A DNA stretch of 7,377 nt from Myxococcales bacterium (GTDB taxonomy: Bacteria > Myxococcota_A > Polyangia > Polyangiales > Houyiibacteriaceae), in contig JAUXFZ010000118.1 in the NCBI GenBank assembly GCA_030622585.1, forward strand, positions 1-7,377, read 5' to 3'. Numbering within the stretch: position 1 is the stretch's first letter; each line of letters starts with the position of its first letter. The position numbers and the translations under genes are program-made. Shown here in pieces: positions 1 through 6,528 of the stretch. Under the pieces are notes generated by a model, which was not told the DNA's origin, did no database searches, and worked only from the letters and a program-made list of their open reading frames with translations.

Positions 1-1
1 C

Positions 2-328
2 GTGTTCACCAACGTGCTGACGCCACGCGCACACGTCGAGCGCAAGGACCAATACGCGCCTACGCGGGTAGGTCGTGGTGTCACGGTCGGCGCCAACGCG
101 ACCGTCGTCTGCGGACATGCCCTCGGCGACTACGCGTTGATCGGGGCCGGCAGTGTGGTCACCAAGGACGTTCCGGCGCATGCGGTCATGGTGGGCAACC
201 CCGCGCGCCGCATCGCTTGGGCGTGCCGGTGCGGAGAAGTGCTTCCCGAGGATGGCGTCTGTGCCCGGTGCGGCGACGAATACGAATTGACGGCACGTGG
301 CTGCCGATGGGTGAAAAGCGGTGAGTGA
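2..328 (+). CDS. Sugar N-acetyltransferase, WbpD/WlbB-like (3' part only)
   Basis: This is the C-terminal 108 residues of a left-handed beta-helix acyltransferase. The frame is open to the window edge, so the GTG at position 2 is probably an internal Val codon, not a start. Hexapeptide-repeat turns are visible (GVTVGANATVVCG, GDYALIGAGSVVTKDVP), followed by the family's closing motif VGNPARRIAWAC. Enzymes of this type acetylate a 3-amino group on a nucleotide-linked sugar using acetyl-CoA in the cytoplasm, for example in the UDP-GlcNAc(3NAc)A pathway for O-antigen. After the helix comes a four-cysteine zinc-knuckle-like tail (visible residues C75, C77, C87, C90; CxC-x9-CxxC), which some homologues carry. 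The stop overlaps the start of the aminotransferase by 8 bases. The acetyltransferase-then-aminotransferase order matches wbpD-wbpE and wlbB-wlbC clusters. Exact substrate is unknown; related enzymes act on dTDP-3-amino-hexoses. Confidence in the fold is high, in the precise reaction moderate. Confidence 0.88.
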   Translation: MFTNVLTPRAHVERKDQYAPTRVGRGVTVGANATVVCGHALGDYALIGAGSVVTKDVPAHAVMVGNPARRIAWACRCGEVLPEDGVCARCGDEYELTARGCRWVKSGE

Positions 329-1445
329 AGAAGCGATTCCGATGCTGGATGTCCCGGCCCAAAACGGGCCGCTGATCGATCGTCTGACCGACAAGGCCGC
401 TGAGGTGATTCGGTCTGGCCGTTACATTCTCGGTCCCGAGGTCACGGCATTCGAGCGCGAGGTGGCCGACTACGTTGGCGCAGAGCATGCCGTGGGCGTG
501 TCGAGCGGGACAGATGCGCTGATGGTTGCGTTGATGGCCCTCGGCATTGGCCCGGGCCACGAGGTCATCACGACTCCGTTTACGTTTTTCGCTACCGCGG
601 GATGCATCGCCCGAGTGGGGGCCACCCCGATCTTCGTCGATATTCGGCCTGACACGTTCAACATCGACGTCGAACAGGTTGCGGCGGCCGTGACGAATCG
701 CACCCGTGCGATTCTCCCAGTTCACCTGTTTGGGCAGGCATGTGACATGGAAGCGCTTTCGGCCGTCGCGAACAAGCACGGCTTGCCGATCATCGAGGAC
801 GCGGCCCAGGCCATCGGCACGAAGAGCCCATTGGGGCCCGTGGGTAGTCTCGGCGCCTACGGTTGCTTCTCTTTTTTCCCTTCGAAGAACCTCGGCGGCT
901 TTGGAGATGGCGGCTTGGTGACCACGCAAGACGCTACGCTGGCCGACAAGGCCCGTGTCATGCGCGCGCACGGAAGCAGCCCCAAGTACTACCACTCGGT
1001 GGTCGGCGGGAACTTCCGCATCGACGCTCTGCAAGCCGCGCTCTTGCGGGTGAAGCTTCCCGAGCTCGAAGGTTGGACGTCACGCCGTCGCGAGAACGCG
1101 TCGCGCTATGACGCGGCGTTCCGTGCTTCTGGCCTGGACGACAGCCTGTTGCGGCCACCAGCGCGTCGCTTCGATGGGCACATCTATAATCAATACGTTC
1201 TGCGGACCTCGCGTCGAGACGAGCTGCAGTCGCACCTGCAAGCTGCAAAGATCGCGACGGCGATTTACTACCCGGTGCCGCTACATCGGCAGGAGTGTTT
1301 CGCGCATCTCGGATATGGCGAGGGGTCGCTTCCCGCGTCGGAGAAGGCGAGTCGTGAGGTTCTGGCGTTGCCGATCTTCGCGGGGCTCGGGGAGGCGCGG
1401 CAGAAGCGCGTCATCGACGCTGTAATTGGCTTCTTGCGCCAATAG
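321..1445 (+). CDS. PLP-dependent nucleotide-sugar aminotransferase (DegT/DnrJ/EryC1/StrS family, WbpE/WlbC-like)
   Basis: The protein has 374 residues, full length for the family. It transfers an amino group, usually from glutamate, to a keto-sugar nucleotide using PLP. Visible landmarks are the phosphate-binding SSGTDAL (about 61-67), the EDAAQAIG segment with D160 for the pyridine nitrogen, and FFPSKNLGGFGDGG with the Schiff-base lysine at K189. The C-terminal small domain contains YYPVPLHRQ, typical of sugar aminotransferases. The GTG start at 321 is preceded by GGTGA, a plausible Shine-Dalgarno, 6 bases upstream, and overlaps the acetyltransferase by 8 bases. An ATG at 342 is an alternative that would give a start like MLDVPAQNGPL, also common in the family. 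Paired with the acetyltransferase, it likely makes the 3-amino sugar that its neighbour acetylates, for lipopolysaccharide or another surface glycan. The exact sugar cannot be read from the sequence. Confidence 0.93.
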   Translation: MSEEAIPMLDVPAQNGPLIDRLTDKAAEVIRSGRYILGPEVTAFEREVADYVGAEHAVGVSSGTDALMVALMALGIGPGHEVITTPFTFFATAGCIARVGATPIFVDIRPDTFNIDVEQVAAAVTNRTRAILPVHLFGQACDMEALSAVANKHGLPIIEDAAQAIGTKSPLGPVGSLGAYGCFSFFPSKNLGGFGDGGLVTTQDATLADKARVMRAHGSSPKYYHSVVGGNFRIDALQAALLRVKLPELEGWTSRRRENASRYDAAFRASGLDDSLLRPPARRFDGHIYNQYVLRTSRRDELQSHLQAAKIATAIYYPVPLHRQECFAHLGYGEGSLPASEKASREVLALPIFAGLGEARQKRVIDAVIGFLRQ

Positions 1446-1489
1446 AAGTGGCCATCGATGCACCTGCGCCCTAGAGTGCGCACCAACTC

Positions 1490-2935
1490 ATGACAGGCCG
1501 CTACCATGCACCGTTTGCCGAGCAGGGGTCCCATCCCGTCGATGCGGACCTCGCGAACCGCCTTCTGAGGATCGCCCTCGAGAAAGGCGGCGACTATGCC
1601 GACCTGTTTTTCGAGTACTCGGTCAGCGGGAGCTACGTCTATGACGAGCAGATTCTCAAATCTGCTAGGCGCGCCGTGTCCATGGGGCTGGGCGTCCGGG
1701 TCATGAAGGGGGACGCGACCGGGTACGCCTATTGTGAAGATTTCTCATTCGACGCCATGAAGCAGGCGGCCGACACAGCGGCGCAGATCGCAGCAGGGGG
1801 CCAACCGGTCGCGCCGCTCGGCGTGTCGATGCGCGACGCGCCCAGCCGCTATCCGGTTGCGGTGGAGTCGCTCGATGTGGATGGCGAGGTCAAGAAGGCG
1901 ATCCTCGAGCGCGCCGATCGTGCGGCGCGCGCATCCGATCCGCGAATCGTCCGAGTCGATGCCTCGTTTGGCGAAAGTATTCGCGAGAACCTAATCGCGA
2001 ACAGCCTCGGGCACATGGCGCGCGATCGTCAGCCGTTGCTCCGCTTTGGCCTCCACGTGATCGCCGAAGACGCGGGGAACCGTCAGTCGGGTTCTTCAGG
2101 GGGTGGCGGCCGCATGGGGCTCGAGTATTTCGAGCGTCAGACGCCGGAATGGCACGCCGAGCAGGCAGTCCAGCAGGCGTTGGTGATGCTCGACGCGCGC
2201 GAGGCCCCCGCCGGGGAGATGGACGTGGTCTTGGCGCCCGGCGACAGCGGCATCCTGTTGCACGAAGCGGTGGGCCATGGTCTCGAGGCGGACTTCAATC
2301 GCAAGAAGACCAGCAACTACTCCGGCCGTGTGGGGGAGGAGGTCGCAAGCGCACTGTGCACCGTCGTCGATGATGCCTCACTGGAAGGGTCGCGCGGCTC
2401 CATCAACATCGACGACGAGGGGCAGCTTCCGGCTCGCTCCGTTCTCATCGAGGGCGGGGTCTTGAAGGGCTACATGCAGGATCGACACACTGCGGATTTC
2501 TTCGAGACGACTTCGGACGGCCATGGCCGAAGGCAGAGCTTCCGATCGCATCCGATGCCCCGAATGACCAACACGATGCTCCTCGGCGGGCAGGACGCGC
2601 CCGAGGACATCATTCGCAGCGTGGGCCGCGGCGTCTACGCCAAGAAGTTCGGTGGCGGTCAGGTCGACATCTCCAATGGCGATTTCGTGTTCTCCCTGAC
2701 CGAGGGCTATCTGATCGAAGATGGCAAGGTCACCACGCCTCTCAAGGGCGTGAATCTGATCGGCAACGGGCCGGACGCGATGCGCAACGTGGTCATGTTG
2801 GGCCACGACTTCAAAGTGTCCGACGGGATTTGGACCTGCGGCAAGGAGGGGCAATCGGTTCCGGTTGGCGTCGGGTGTCCCACGATCAAGATCGCGTCGA
2901 TGACCGTCGGCGGCACGCAGGTGGGCGGCGGATGA
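1490..2935 (+). CDS. tldD: Metalloprotease TldD, catalytic subunit of TldD/TldE
   Basis: The protein has 481 residues, the usual length for TldD. It is the zinc-bearing subunit of a cytoplasmic TldD/TldE protease that cleaves unfolded or small peptides; in E. coli it matures microcin B17 and degrades the CcdA antitoxin. The metalloprotease motif HEAVGHGLEAD is intact, with H258, E259 and H263 forming HExxxH. C450 in the WTCGKEGQSVPVG segment sits where the third zinc ligand of the E. coli protein is expected, by spacing. The N-terminal half shows the family pattern GDYADLFFEY and GLGVRVMKGDATGYAY; SGSSGGGGRMG (about 200-210) precedes the catalytic region. The ATG at 1490 has no clear Shine-Dalgarno. 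The stop overlaps the tldE start (ATGA), so the pair is probably translated in coupled fashion. The 44-base gap from the sugar aminotransferase is short enough for co-transcription, but the functions are unrelated. No RiPP precursor gene is visible nearby. Confidence 0.96.
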   Translation: MTGRYHAPFAEQGSHPVDADLANRLLRIALEKGGDYADLFFEYSVSGSYVYDEQILKSARRAVSMGLGVRVMKGDATGYAYCEDFSFDAMKQAADTAAQIAAGGQPVAPLGVSMRDAPSRYPVAVESLDVDGEVKKAILERADRAARASDPRIVRVDASFGESIRENLIANSLGHMARDRQPLLRFGLHVIAEDAGNRQSGSSGGGGRMGLEYFERQTPEWHAEQAVQQALVMLDAREAPAGEMDVVLAPGDSGILLHEAVGHGLEADFNRKKTSNYSGRVGEEVASALCTVVDDASLEGSRGSINIDDEGQLPARSVLIEGGVLKGYMQDRHTADFFETTSDGHGRRQSFRSHPMPRMTNTMLLGGQDAPEDIIRSVGRGVYAKKFGGGQVDISNGDFVFSLTEGYLIEDGKVTTPLKGVNLIGNGPDAMRNVVMLGHDFKVSDGIWTCGKEGQSVPVGVGCPTIKIASMTVGGTQVGGG

Positions 2936-4302
2936 GTGAGGTCGAGGCCAAGGCATTGGTCGACCTCGGGCGCTCGGTCGTCGAGCGCGCCATCGCCGGC
3001 GGCGCCGACGTGGCGGAGGCGGGGGTGCATAGTGGGTCCCATCTATCCGTAAAGGCGCGCGTGGGAGAGCCGGAACTGGTCGAGGAAGCCGGTTCGCGAG
3101 CCCTTGGGTTACGGGTGATGGTCGGTCAGCGCGTGGCATCGACCTACACGAGCGACCTGAGCGATGCGGGTCGGCAGACGCTGATCGAGGACGCGCTCGA
3201 GCTGGCACGGCTCAGCGAACCCGACGAGTTCGCGGGCCCGCCCGATCCCTCCGTGTTGTCCTCGCAGTCGGAGTGGGCAGACCTGGATACGTTCGACGAG
3301 GGCGTTAGCCGAATTTCGGCCGAAGAAGCGCTCGCCACGGCGCTCCGCGGCGAACGAGCGGCGTTCGATTTCGATCCGCGCATCACAAACAGCGAAGGCG
3401 CTTCGTTCACCCGTGCTCGAGGTGTGAGTGTGCTGGTCACCAGCGGCGGGTTCGCCGGTAGCGACCATGGCACCTACGCCTCGGTCGTCATCAACCCGAT
3501 CGCCGACGACGAGGGCGGCAAGAAACGAAGCGGGTACCACTGGTCGTCGTCTCGGCACTACGCAGACCTCGAGGACAGCCAGGCCGTCGGCGCAGAAGCT
3601 GCACGCCGCACGATCGCCCAACTGGGTGCGACAAAGCTTCCCACCCAAGAGCTGCCTGTCGTCTTCGACAAGGACGCCGCTCGTTCCATCCTGGGGCTCT
3701 TTGCGGGATGCATTCTCGGTGGGGGGATTTGGAGGAAGAGCTCGTATTTGGTCGACCGAGTGGGCACCCGAGTCGCAAGCGATCTCGTGGACATCGTCGA
3801 CGACCCGCTGCTACCGAGAGCGCCGGGCTCCCGCGCCTTCGATGGCGAGGGCCTAATTTCGCGCCACAACGTCGTCGTCGAGGCAGGGGTGCTCCAGACG
3901 TACCTAATGGACACGTACAGTGCCCGAAAGCTCGGCCTGAGCAGTACCGGCAGCGCTGCCCGGTCACCTGCTGGCGGAGTTTCTTCCTCCACCAGCAACC
4001 TGATCTTGAAAGCCAACACCCAGTCCCGGGATCAACTGATCGCCGAAACCAAACACGGCCTCTATGTCACGGGCATGATGGGTTTCGGCTTCAACGCCGT
4101 CACCGGTGACTTCAGCCGAGGCGCGTCGGGCTTTTTAATCCAAGATGGCGAGCTATCCCATCCCGTTTCCGAGGTGACCATTTCGTTGAACCTCGATCAG
4201 TTGCTCCAGCGTATCGACGCGGTCGCGGACGATCTCGACCAGCGAACAGCGATTGCATCCCCGACGTTTAGGGTTTCGTCGATGACGCTGGCGGGCAGCT
4301 AG
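2932..4302 (+). CDS. tldE: TldE/PmbA, non-catalytic partner of TldD
   Basis: The protein has 456 residues, matching the PmbA/TldE family. It forms a complex with TldD in the cytoplasm and, as is normal for this subunit, lacks the HExxxH zinc motif; it is thought to shape the chamber that admits unfolded substrate peptides. Family segments include ALGLRVMVGQRVAST (about 57-71), FAGCILGGGIWRKSSYLVDRVG (about 257-278), RHNVVVEAGVLQTYLMDTYSARKLG (about 311-335) and GLYVTGMMGFGFNAVTGDFSRGASG (about 376-400). The frame stays open upstream to 2830 inside tldD, but ATG 2932 is the likely start: it overlaps the tldD stop as ATGA and has AGGTG 8 bases upstream (2919-2923). The gene ends in TAG at 4300-4302, within the CTAG shared with the convergent SDR gene. 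Substrates cannot be inferred from this window; no candidate toxin, antitoxin or modified peptide lies next to it. Confidence 0.95.
   Translation: MSEVEAKALVDLGRSVVERAIAGGADVAEAGVHSGSHLSVKARVGEPELVEEAGSRALGLRVMVGQRVASTYTSDLSDAGRQTLIEDALELARLSEPDEFAGPPDPSVLSSQSEWADLDTFDEGVSRISAEEALATALRGERAAFDFDPRITNSEGASFTRARGVSVLVTSGGFAGSDHGTYASVVINPIADDEGGKKRSGYHWSSSRHYADLEDSQAVGAEAARRTIAQLGATKLPTQELPVVFDKDAARSILGLFAGCILGGGIWRKSSYLVDRVGTRVASDLVDIVDDPLLPRAPGSRAFDGEGLISRHNVVVEAGVLQTYLMDTYSARKLGLSSTGSAARSPAGGVSSSTSNLILKANTQSRDQLIAETKHGLYVTGMMGFGFNAVTGDFSRGASGFLIQDGELSHPVSEVTISLNLDQLLQRIDAVADDLDQRTAIASPTFRVSSMTLAGS
4299..4302. other. CTAG palindrome holding both stop codons of convergent genes
   Basis: The bases CTAG read as TAG on both strands. 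They contain the tldE stop (4300-4302, +) and the SDR stop (4301-4299, -), so the two genes overlap tail-to-tail by 4 bases with no intergenic space for a terminator. Confidence 0.95.
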
Positions 4303-5357
4303 GCCTGCCGTGCTCTCGCCACCATCGCATCCACATAGCTCTCCAGTGCTGGGCACTGGATGTGGCTGCCGGCCAGCAACTCGCGCGTGTTGCGGTCGTC
4401 GTAGATGACGTCGGTCTTCAAATGGTCGAGGAAGGCCCGGGTGGTGTTTCGGAAGCGCTGTAGCCCCGGCGCCCTCATGAGTGCCGTCGCGAGGTTGAGA
4501 GGGTCGTGCTCTCGGGGGGCCGGACGACCGGTCGCCTCAGCGAAGAGCTGGAGCGCGTGCTGGACAGTGACTGGTTTCGGGTCGACGATGTGGAAGGTCC
4601 GCCCGGTGGATCTCTCATCTGCTGCGATGTGGAGCGCTGCCCTGACCGCGTAGTCGACAGGGACCGCGCTGATTCGGACGCCGGTGCGGCTTGGCGTTGG
4701 CATTCGATAGTCTTCGGGCGCGCTCAGCAGGAAGCGGATCAGAAGGTAGAGGCCGTTCAGGTCCTCCGCCTCGCCGGTGGTCGAGTCCCCCAGCATGAGC
4801 GCAGGTCGAAGCACCACAATCGGCAGCTCGTCGGCTGACTCGCCGAGTATTCGCTCCATCCGGTAAAGAGACTCTTCAATCGGATTTCGAAACCCCGCTT
4901 CATTACCCAGGTCGGTCTCTTTGACGAAGCCTTCACGGTTGCCTGAGACCATCGCCCCTGACCAGCACACGAGGCGCTGCAACCGCGGCGCCGCCTCTGC
5001 GAACTCCAAGACCTCGGCTATGGCGCGAACGTTGCCAGCGGCTTCTTCTCGGGTGCCCGCCGGATCGGTGATCGACGCGCAGTGGTGGATGACCTCCACG
5101 CGTGCGGCGAGGATCGCAAACTCTTCGCCGCTCAACCCCAGATCCATCGACCGCGGGTCACCCACCCAAAGCGACACGCGGTCGCGCACCGCATCTGGAA
5201 GGGCGCCTAGTAATTCCAGCGCACGCTCCTGGTGGCGTTCGTTGACCAAGCAACACACCGTGCGTTCGTCATGGGTCGCGAGCTCGCGCACTAAGTGCGT
5301 CGCAGCTTGCCGCTCGGGAAAACCCGTGACCAAGACCGACCGTACCAACGTGCCCAC
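4299..5357 (-). CDS. Atypical extended SDR-fold protein with degenerate catalytic and NAD-binding motifs
   Basis: The 352-residue protein resembles extended SDRs of the NAD-dependent epimerase / thioester-reductase-like (NAD_binding_4) group. Family signs are an opening beta-strand SVLVTGFP, HHCASITDP (about 91-99), the NV pair at 109-110, the LVCWSGAMVSG strand with S133, and VVLRPALMLGD (about 181-191). Two key features are missing. The Rossmann glycine motif reads TGFPERQAA, keeping only G12. Where the family has YxxxK (as in NxYxxSK), the protein has NPIEESL, with I160 and L164 in place of Tyr and Lys. It may bind a ligand without classical oxidoreductase chemistry, or use Y165 in another way. 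The GTG start at 5357 overlaps the coaE stop by one base (TAGTG), with GAGGAG 8 bases upstream inside coaE, so translation is probably coupled to coaE. A CoA-thioester substrate is an idea from context only. Function is not known. Confidence 0.8.
   Translation of the reverse strand: MGTLVRSVLVTGFPERQAATHLVRELATHDERTVCCLVNERHQERALELLGALPDAVRDRVSLWVGDPRSMDLGLSGEEFAILAARVEVIHHCASITDPAGTREEAAGNVRAIAEVLEFAEAAPRLQRLVCWSGAMVSGNREGFVKETDLGNEAGFRNPIEESLYRMERILGESADELPIVVLRPALMLGDSTTGEAEDLNGLYLLIRFLLSAPEDYRMPTPSRTGVRISAVPVDYAVRAALHIAADERSTGRTFHIVDPKPVTVQHALQLFAEATGRPAPREHDPLNLATALMRAPGLQRFRNTTRAFLDHLKTDVIYDDRNTRELLAGSHIQCPALESYVDAMVARARQA
4331..4365. other. Inverted repeat / hairpin inside the SDR gene 3' end
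   Basis: An 8-bp perfect inverted repeat, TCCAGTGC (4342-4349) and GCACTGGA (4353-4360), surrounds a 3-base loop. It is flanked by a further pair, CCACA (4331-4335) and TGTGG (4361-4365), with a 6-base one-sided bulge at 4336-4341. It lies about 30 bases past the tldE stop, within SDR coding sequence. There is no T-run on either side, so it is not a canonical intrinsic terminator, but its position could let it affect tldE mRNA 3' ends. A role is inference. Confidence 0.45.
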
Positions 5358-5977
5358 TACTGCGACTCCTCTGAGGCGAACCGCGTCACCAGCAGCTCGT
5401 GAACCTCGGCGACTTGCCGCCGCGTCGCTTCGAGGTCGCCATTGTTCGTCACGACGTGGTCGGCAACGGCGACCTTTTGCGCCAGAGGCAGCTGAGATGT
5501 GATCCGGGCATCGGCCTCGCTTGCGGTGAAGCCGTCGCGCGCAATCAGTCGGAGCCGTTGGAGTGATTCGTCCGCGCCTACCACAACCAGAGCGGAAAAC
5601 GCCTTGTATGAGCTCGTTTCCACGAGCAGTGCGGCCTCGTACAGGAGATACGGTGCCGGATCGTCTTGGTGGGCCGTCATGCGCTCTGCGCCGGCGGCTC
5701 CGATCAGAGGATGCATGATCGCGTTGAGCGTCTTGCGCGCCCCGTCGTCACCAAACACCAGGTCGCCCACCTTCTTGCGATCGAGGCGGCCGCTTCCGTC
5801 GAGCACGCCGTCGCCGAATGCGCGCACGATCTGTTCCAAGCCGGGGGTGCCTGGCTCGACGACATCGCGCGCCAACCGGTCTGCATCGACCACGGGGATG
5901 CCGAGGTCGCCGAACATCCCTGCTACGGTGGTCTTTCCGCACGCGATCCCACCCGTCAGACCCACTACTGGTTTCAT
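5357..5977 (-). CDS. coaE: Dephospho-CoA kinase
   Basis: The 206-residue cytoplasmic enzyme phosphorylates the ribose 3'-OH of dephospho-CoA with ATP, the last step of coenzyme A synthesis. The length equals that of E. coli CoaE. The P-loop GLTGGIACGKTT (residues 6-17, K15) is followed by VVDADRLARDVVEPG with acidic residues D31 and D33. Further family segments are LNAIMHPLI (about 84-92), YLLYEAALLVE (about 110-120) and RDGFTASEADARITSQLP (about 147-164). The reading frame is open upstream to 6061, but the ATG at 5977 gives the expected MKPVVGLTGG start; the longer form would add 28 unconserved residues and run across the start of dtd. No Shine-Dalgarno precedes this ATG, while an AATACT box lies 8 bases upstream, so the transcript could be leaderless. 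The stop is fused to the start of the downstream SDR gene, suggesting a two-gene operon. Confidence 0.96.
   Translation of the reverse strand: MKPVVGLTGGIACGKTTVAGMFGDLGIPVVDADRLARDVVEPGTPGLEQIVRAFGDGVLDGSGRLDRKKVGDLVFGDDGARKTLNAIMHPLIGAAGAERMTAHQDDPAPYLLYEAALLVETSSYKAFSALVVVGADESLQRLRLIARDGFTASEADARITSQLPLAQKVAVADHVVTNNGDLEATRRQVAEVHELLVTRFASEESQ
5366..5371 (-). promoter_or_regulatory. Ribosome binding site for the SDR gene inside coaE
   Basis: On the minus strand GAGGAG lies 8 bases before the GTG at 5357, inside the last codons of coaE. It supports the GTG start and reinitiation or coupled translation across the TAGTG overlap. Confidence 0.7.
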
Positions 5978-5985
5978 CGTCGCAG

Positions 5986-6013
5986 AGTATTGGACATCGT
6001 TTCGCTCGGGCAA
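5986..6013 (-). promoter_or_regulatory. Possible coaE promoter, implying a leaderless start
   Basis: Reading the minus strand, TTGCCC (6013-6008) and AATACT (5991-5986) are separated by 16 bases, each matching four of six consensus positions of a sigma70-type promoter. The -10-like box ends 8 bases before the coaE ATG, so transcription would begin at or beside the ATG, agreeing with the lack of a Shine-Dalgarno. Matches of this quality occur by chance, so this is weak. Confidence 0.22.
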
Positions 6014-6043
6014 GACGAATGGGGCTGTGCTACGCAACCCCGC

Positions 6044-6493
6044 ATGCGCGCCGTCGTTCAACGGGTTAACGAAGCGAGTGTTACCGTCGACGGCGAAGTG
6101 GTCGGGGCGATCGAACGTGGCCTCTTGGTATACTTGGGTGCAGCACGAGACGACGACACCAAAGATGCACAGTACGCCGTCGACAAGATCGCCGGGCTCC
6201 GCGTGTTTCCAACTGATGATGGGCGCATGTCGTTGTCGGTCTCCGACATTGGCGGCGCAATCCTGGTCGTCTCGCAGTTCACGCTATTCGGAGACCTGCG
6301 CCGGGGCAGACGACCGTCGTTCGACGGTGCCGCGGGTCCCGAGGATGCCGAGCGTCTCTACTTGGAGGTGGTTGGTGGCCTGCGGGGCAAAGGCTTGCCC
6401 GTTGAGACCGGCACCTTTCGCGCCACGATGCTGGTCCAATGCGCAGTGGACGGGCCGGTTACAATCCAAATCGATAGTCGGAAGCTTTACTAG
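6044..6493 (+). CDS. dtd: D-aminoacyl-tRNA deacylase (DTD1 type)
   Basis: The 149-residue homodimeric cytoplasmic enzyme hydrolyses D-amino acids (and Gly) mischarged on tRNA, a proofreading step in translation. The start MRAVVQRVNEASVTVDG is the standard family N-terminus, so ATG 6044 is chosen although the frame remains open upstream to 5666 across antisense coaE. The SQFTLFG signature is at 77-83, followed by the GRRPSF segment (about 88-93). The Gly-cisPro element GPVT is present at 137-140, but the Asn that usually opens the NxGPVT signature is replaced by Val (V135). Everything else looks intact, including length. No Shine-Dalgarno is evident just before the start. The gene is divergent from coaE across 66 bases and is followed after 35 bases by a membrane-anchored gene on the same strand. 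Confidence 0.95.
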   Translation: MRAVVQRVNEASVTVDGEVVGAIERGLLVYLGAARDDDTKDAQYAVDKIAGLRVFPTDDGRMSLSVSDIGGAILVVSQFTLFGDLRRGRRPSFDGAAGPEDAERLYLEVVGGLRGKGLPVETGTFRATMLVQCAVDGPVTIQIDSRKLY

Positions 6494-6528
6494 GCTTCAC
6501 GTTTTAGACGCGGCATACTCCCGCCTCG

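Noticed and set aside
186..1034. A 282-codon open frame on the - strand opposite the sugar aminotransferase
   Set aside because: No motif or plausible fold is visible, and the + strand gene is unambiguous.
1446..1489. Possible hairpin (TGCGC 1465-1469 with GCGCA 1478-1482), short palindromes CATCGATG and GTGCGCAC, and a weak promoter-like pair (TGGCCA 1449-1454, TAGAGT 1472-1477) before tldD
   Set aside because: The stem is only 5 bp with no T-run, the palindromes are 8 bases, and both promoter boxes match only four of six positions; all are at chance level for GC-rich sequence.
2378..3208. A 276-codon open frame on the - strand opposite tldD/tldE
   Set aside because: The translation is Arg/Pro-rich low complexity and lies antisense to two well-supported genes.
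1490..4302. A RiPP or toxin-antitoxin system around tldD/tldE
   Set aside because: TldD/TldE can mature modified peptides, but no precursor peptide, modification enzyme, exporter or toxin gene is present in the window.
5666..6043. Longer dtd start at 5666
   Set aside because: The extension would read through antisense coaE, and MRAVVQRV at 6044 is the normal Dtd N-terminus.
5978..6061. Longer coaE start at 6061
   Set aside because: The added 28 residues precede the standard CoaE N-terminus, are not family-like, and would overlap the dtd start.
6481..6505. GAAGC/GCTTC inverted repeat at the dtd 3' end followed by GTTTT, as a terminator
   Set aside because: The stem is 5 bp and AT/GC mixed with an 8-base loop and only four T bases; too weak to call as an intrinsic terminator.
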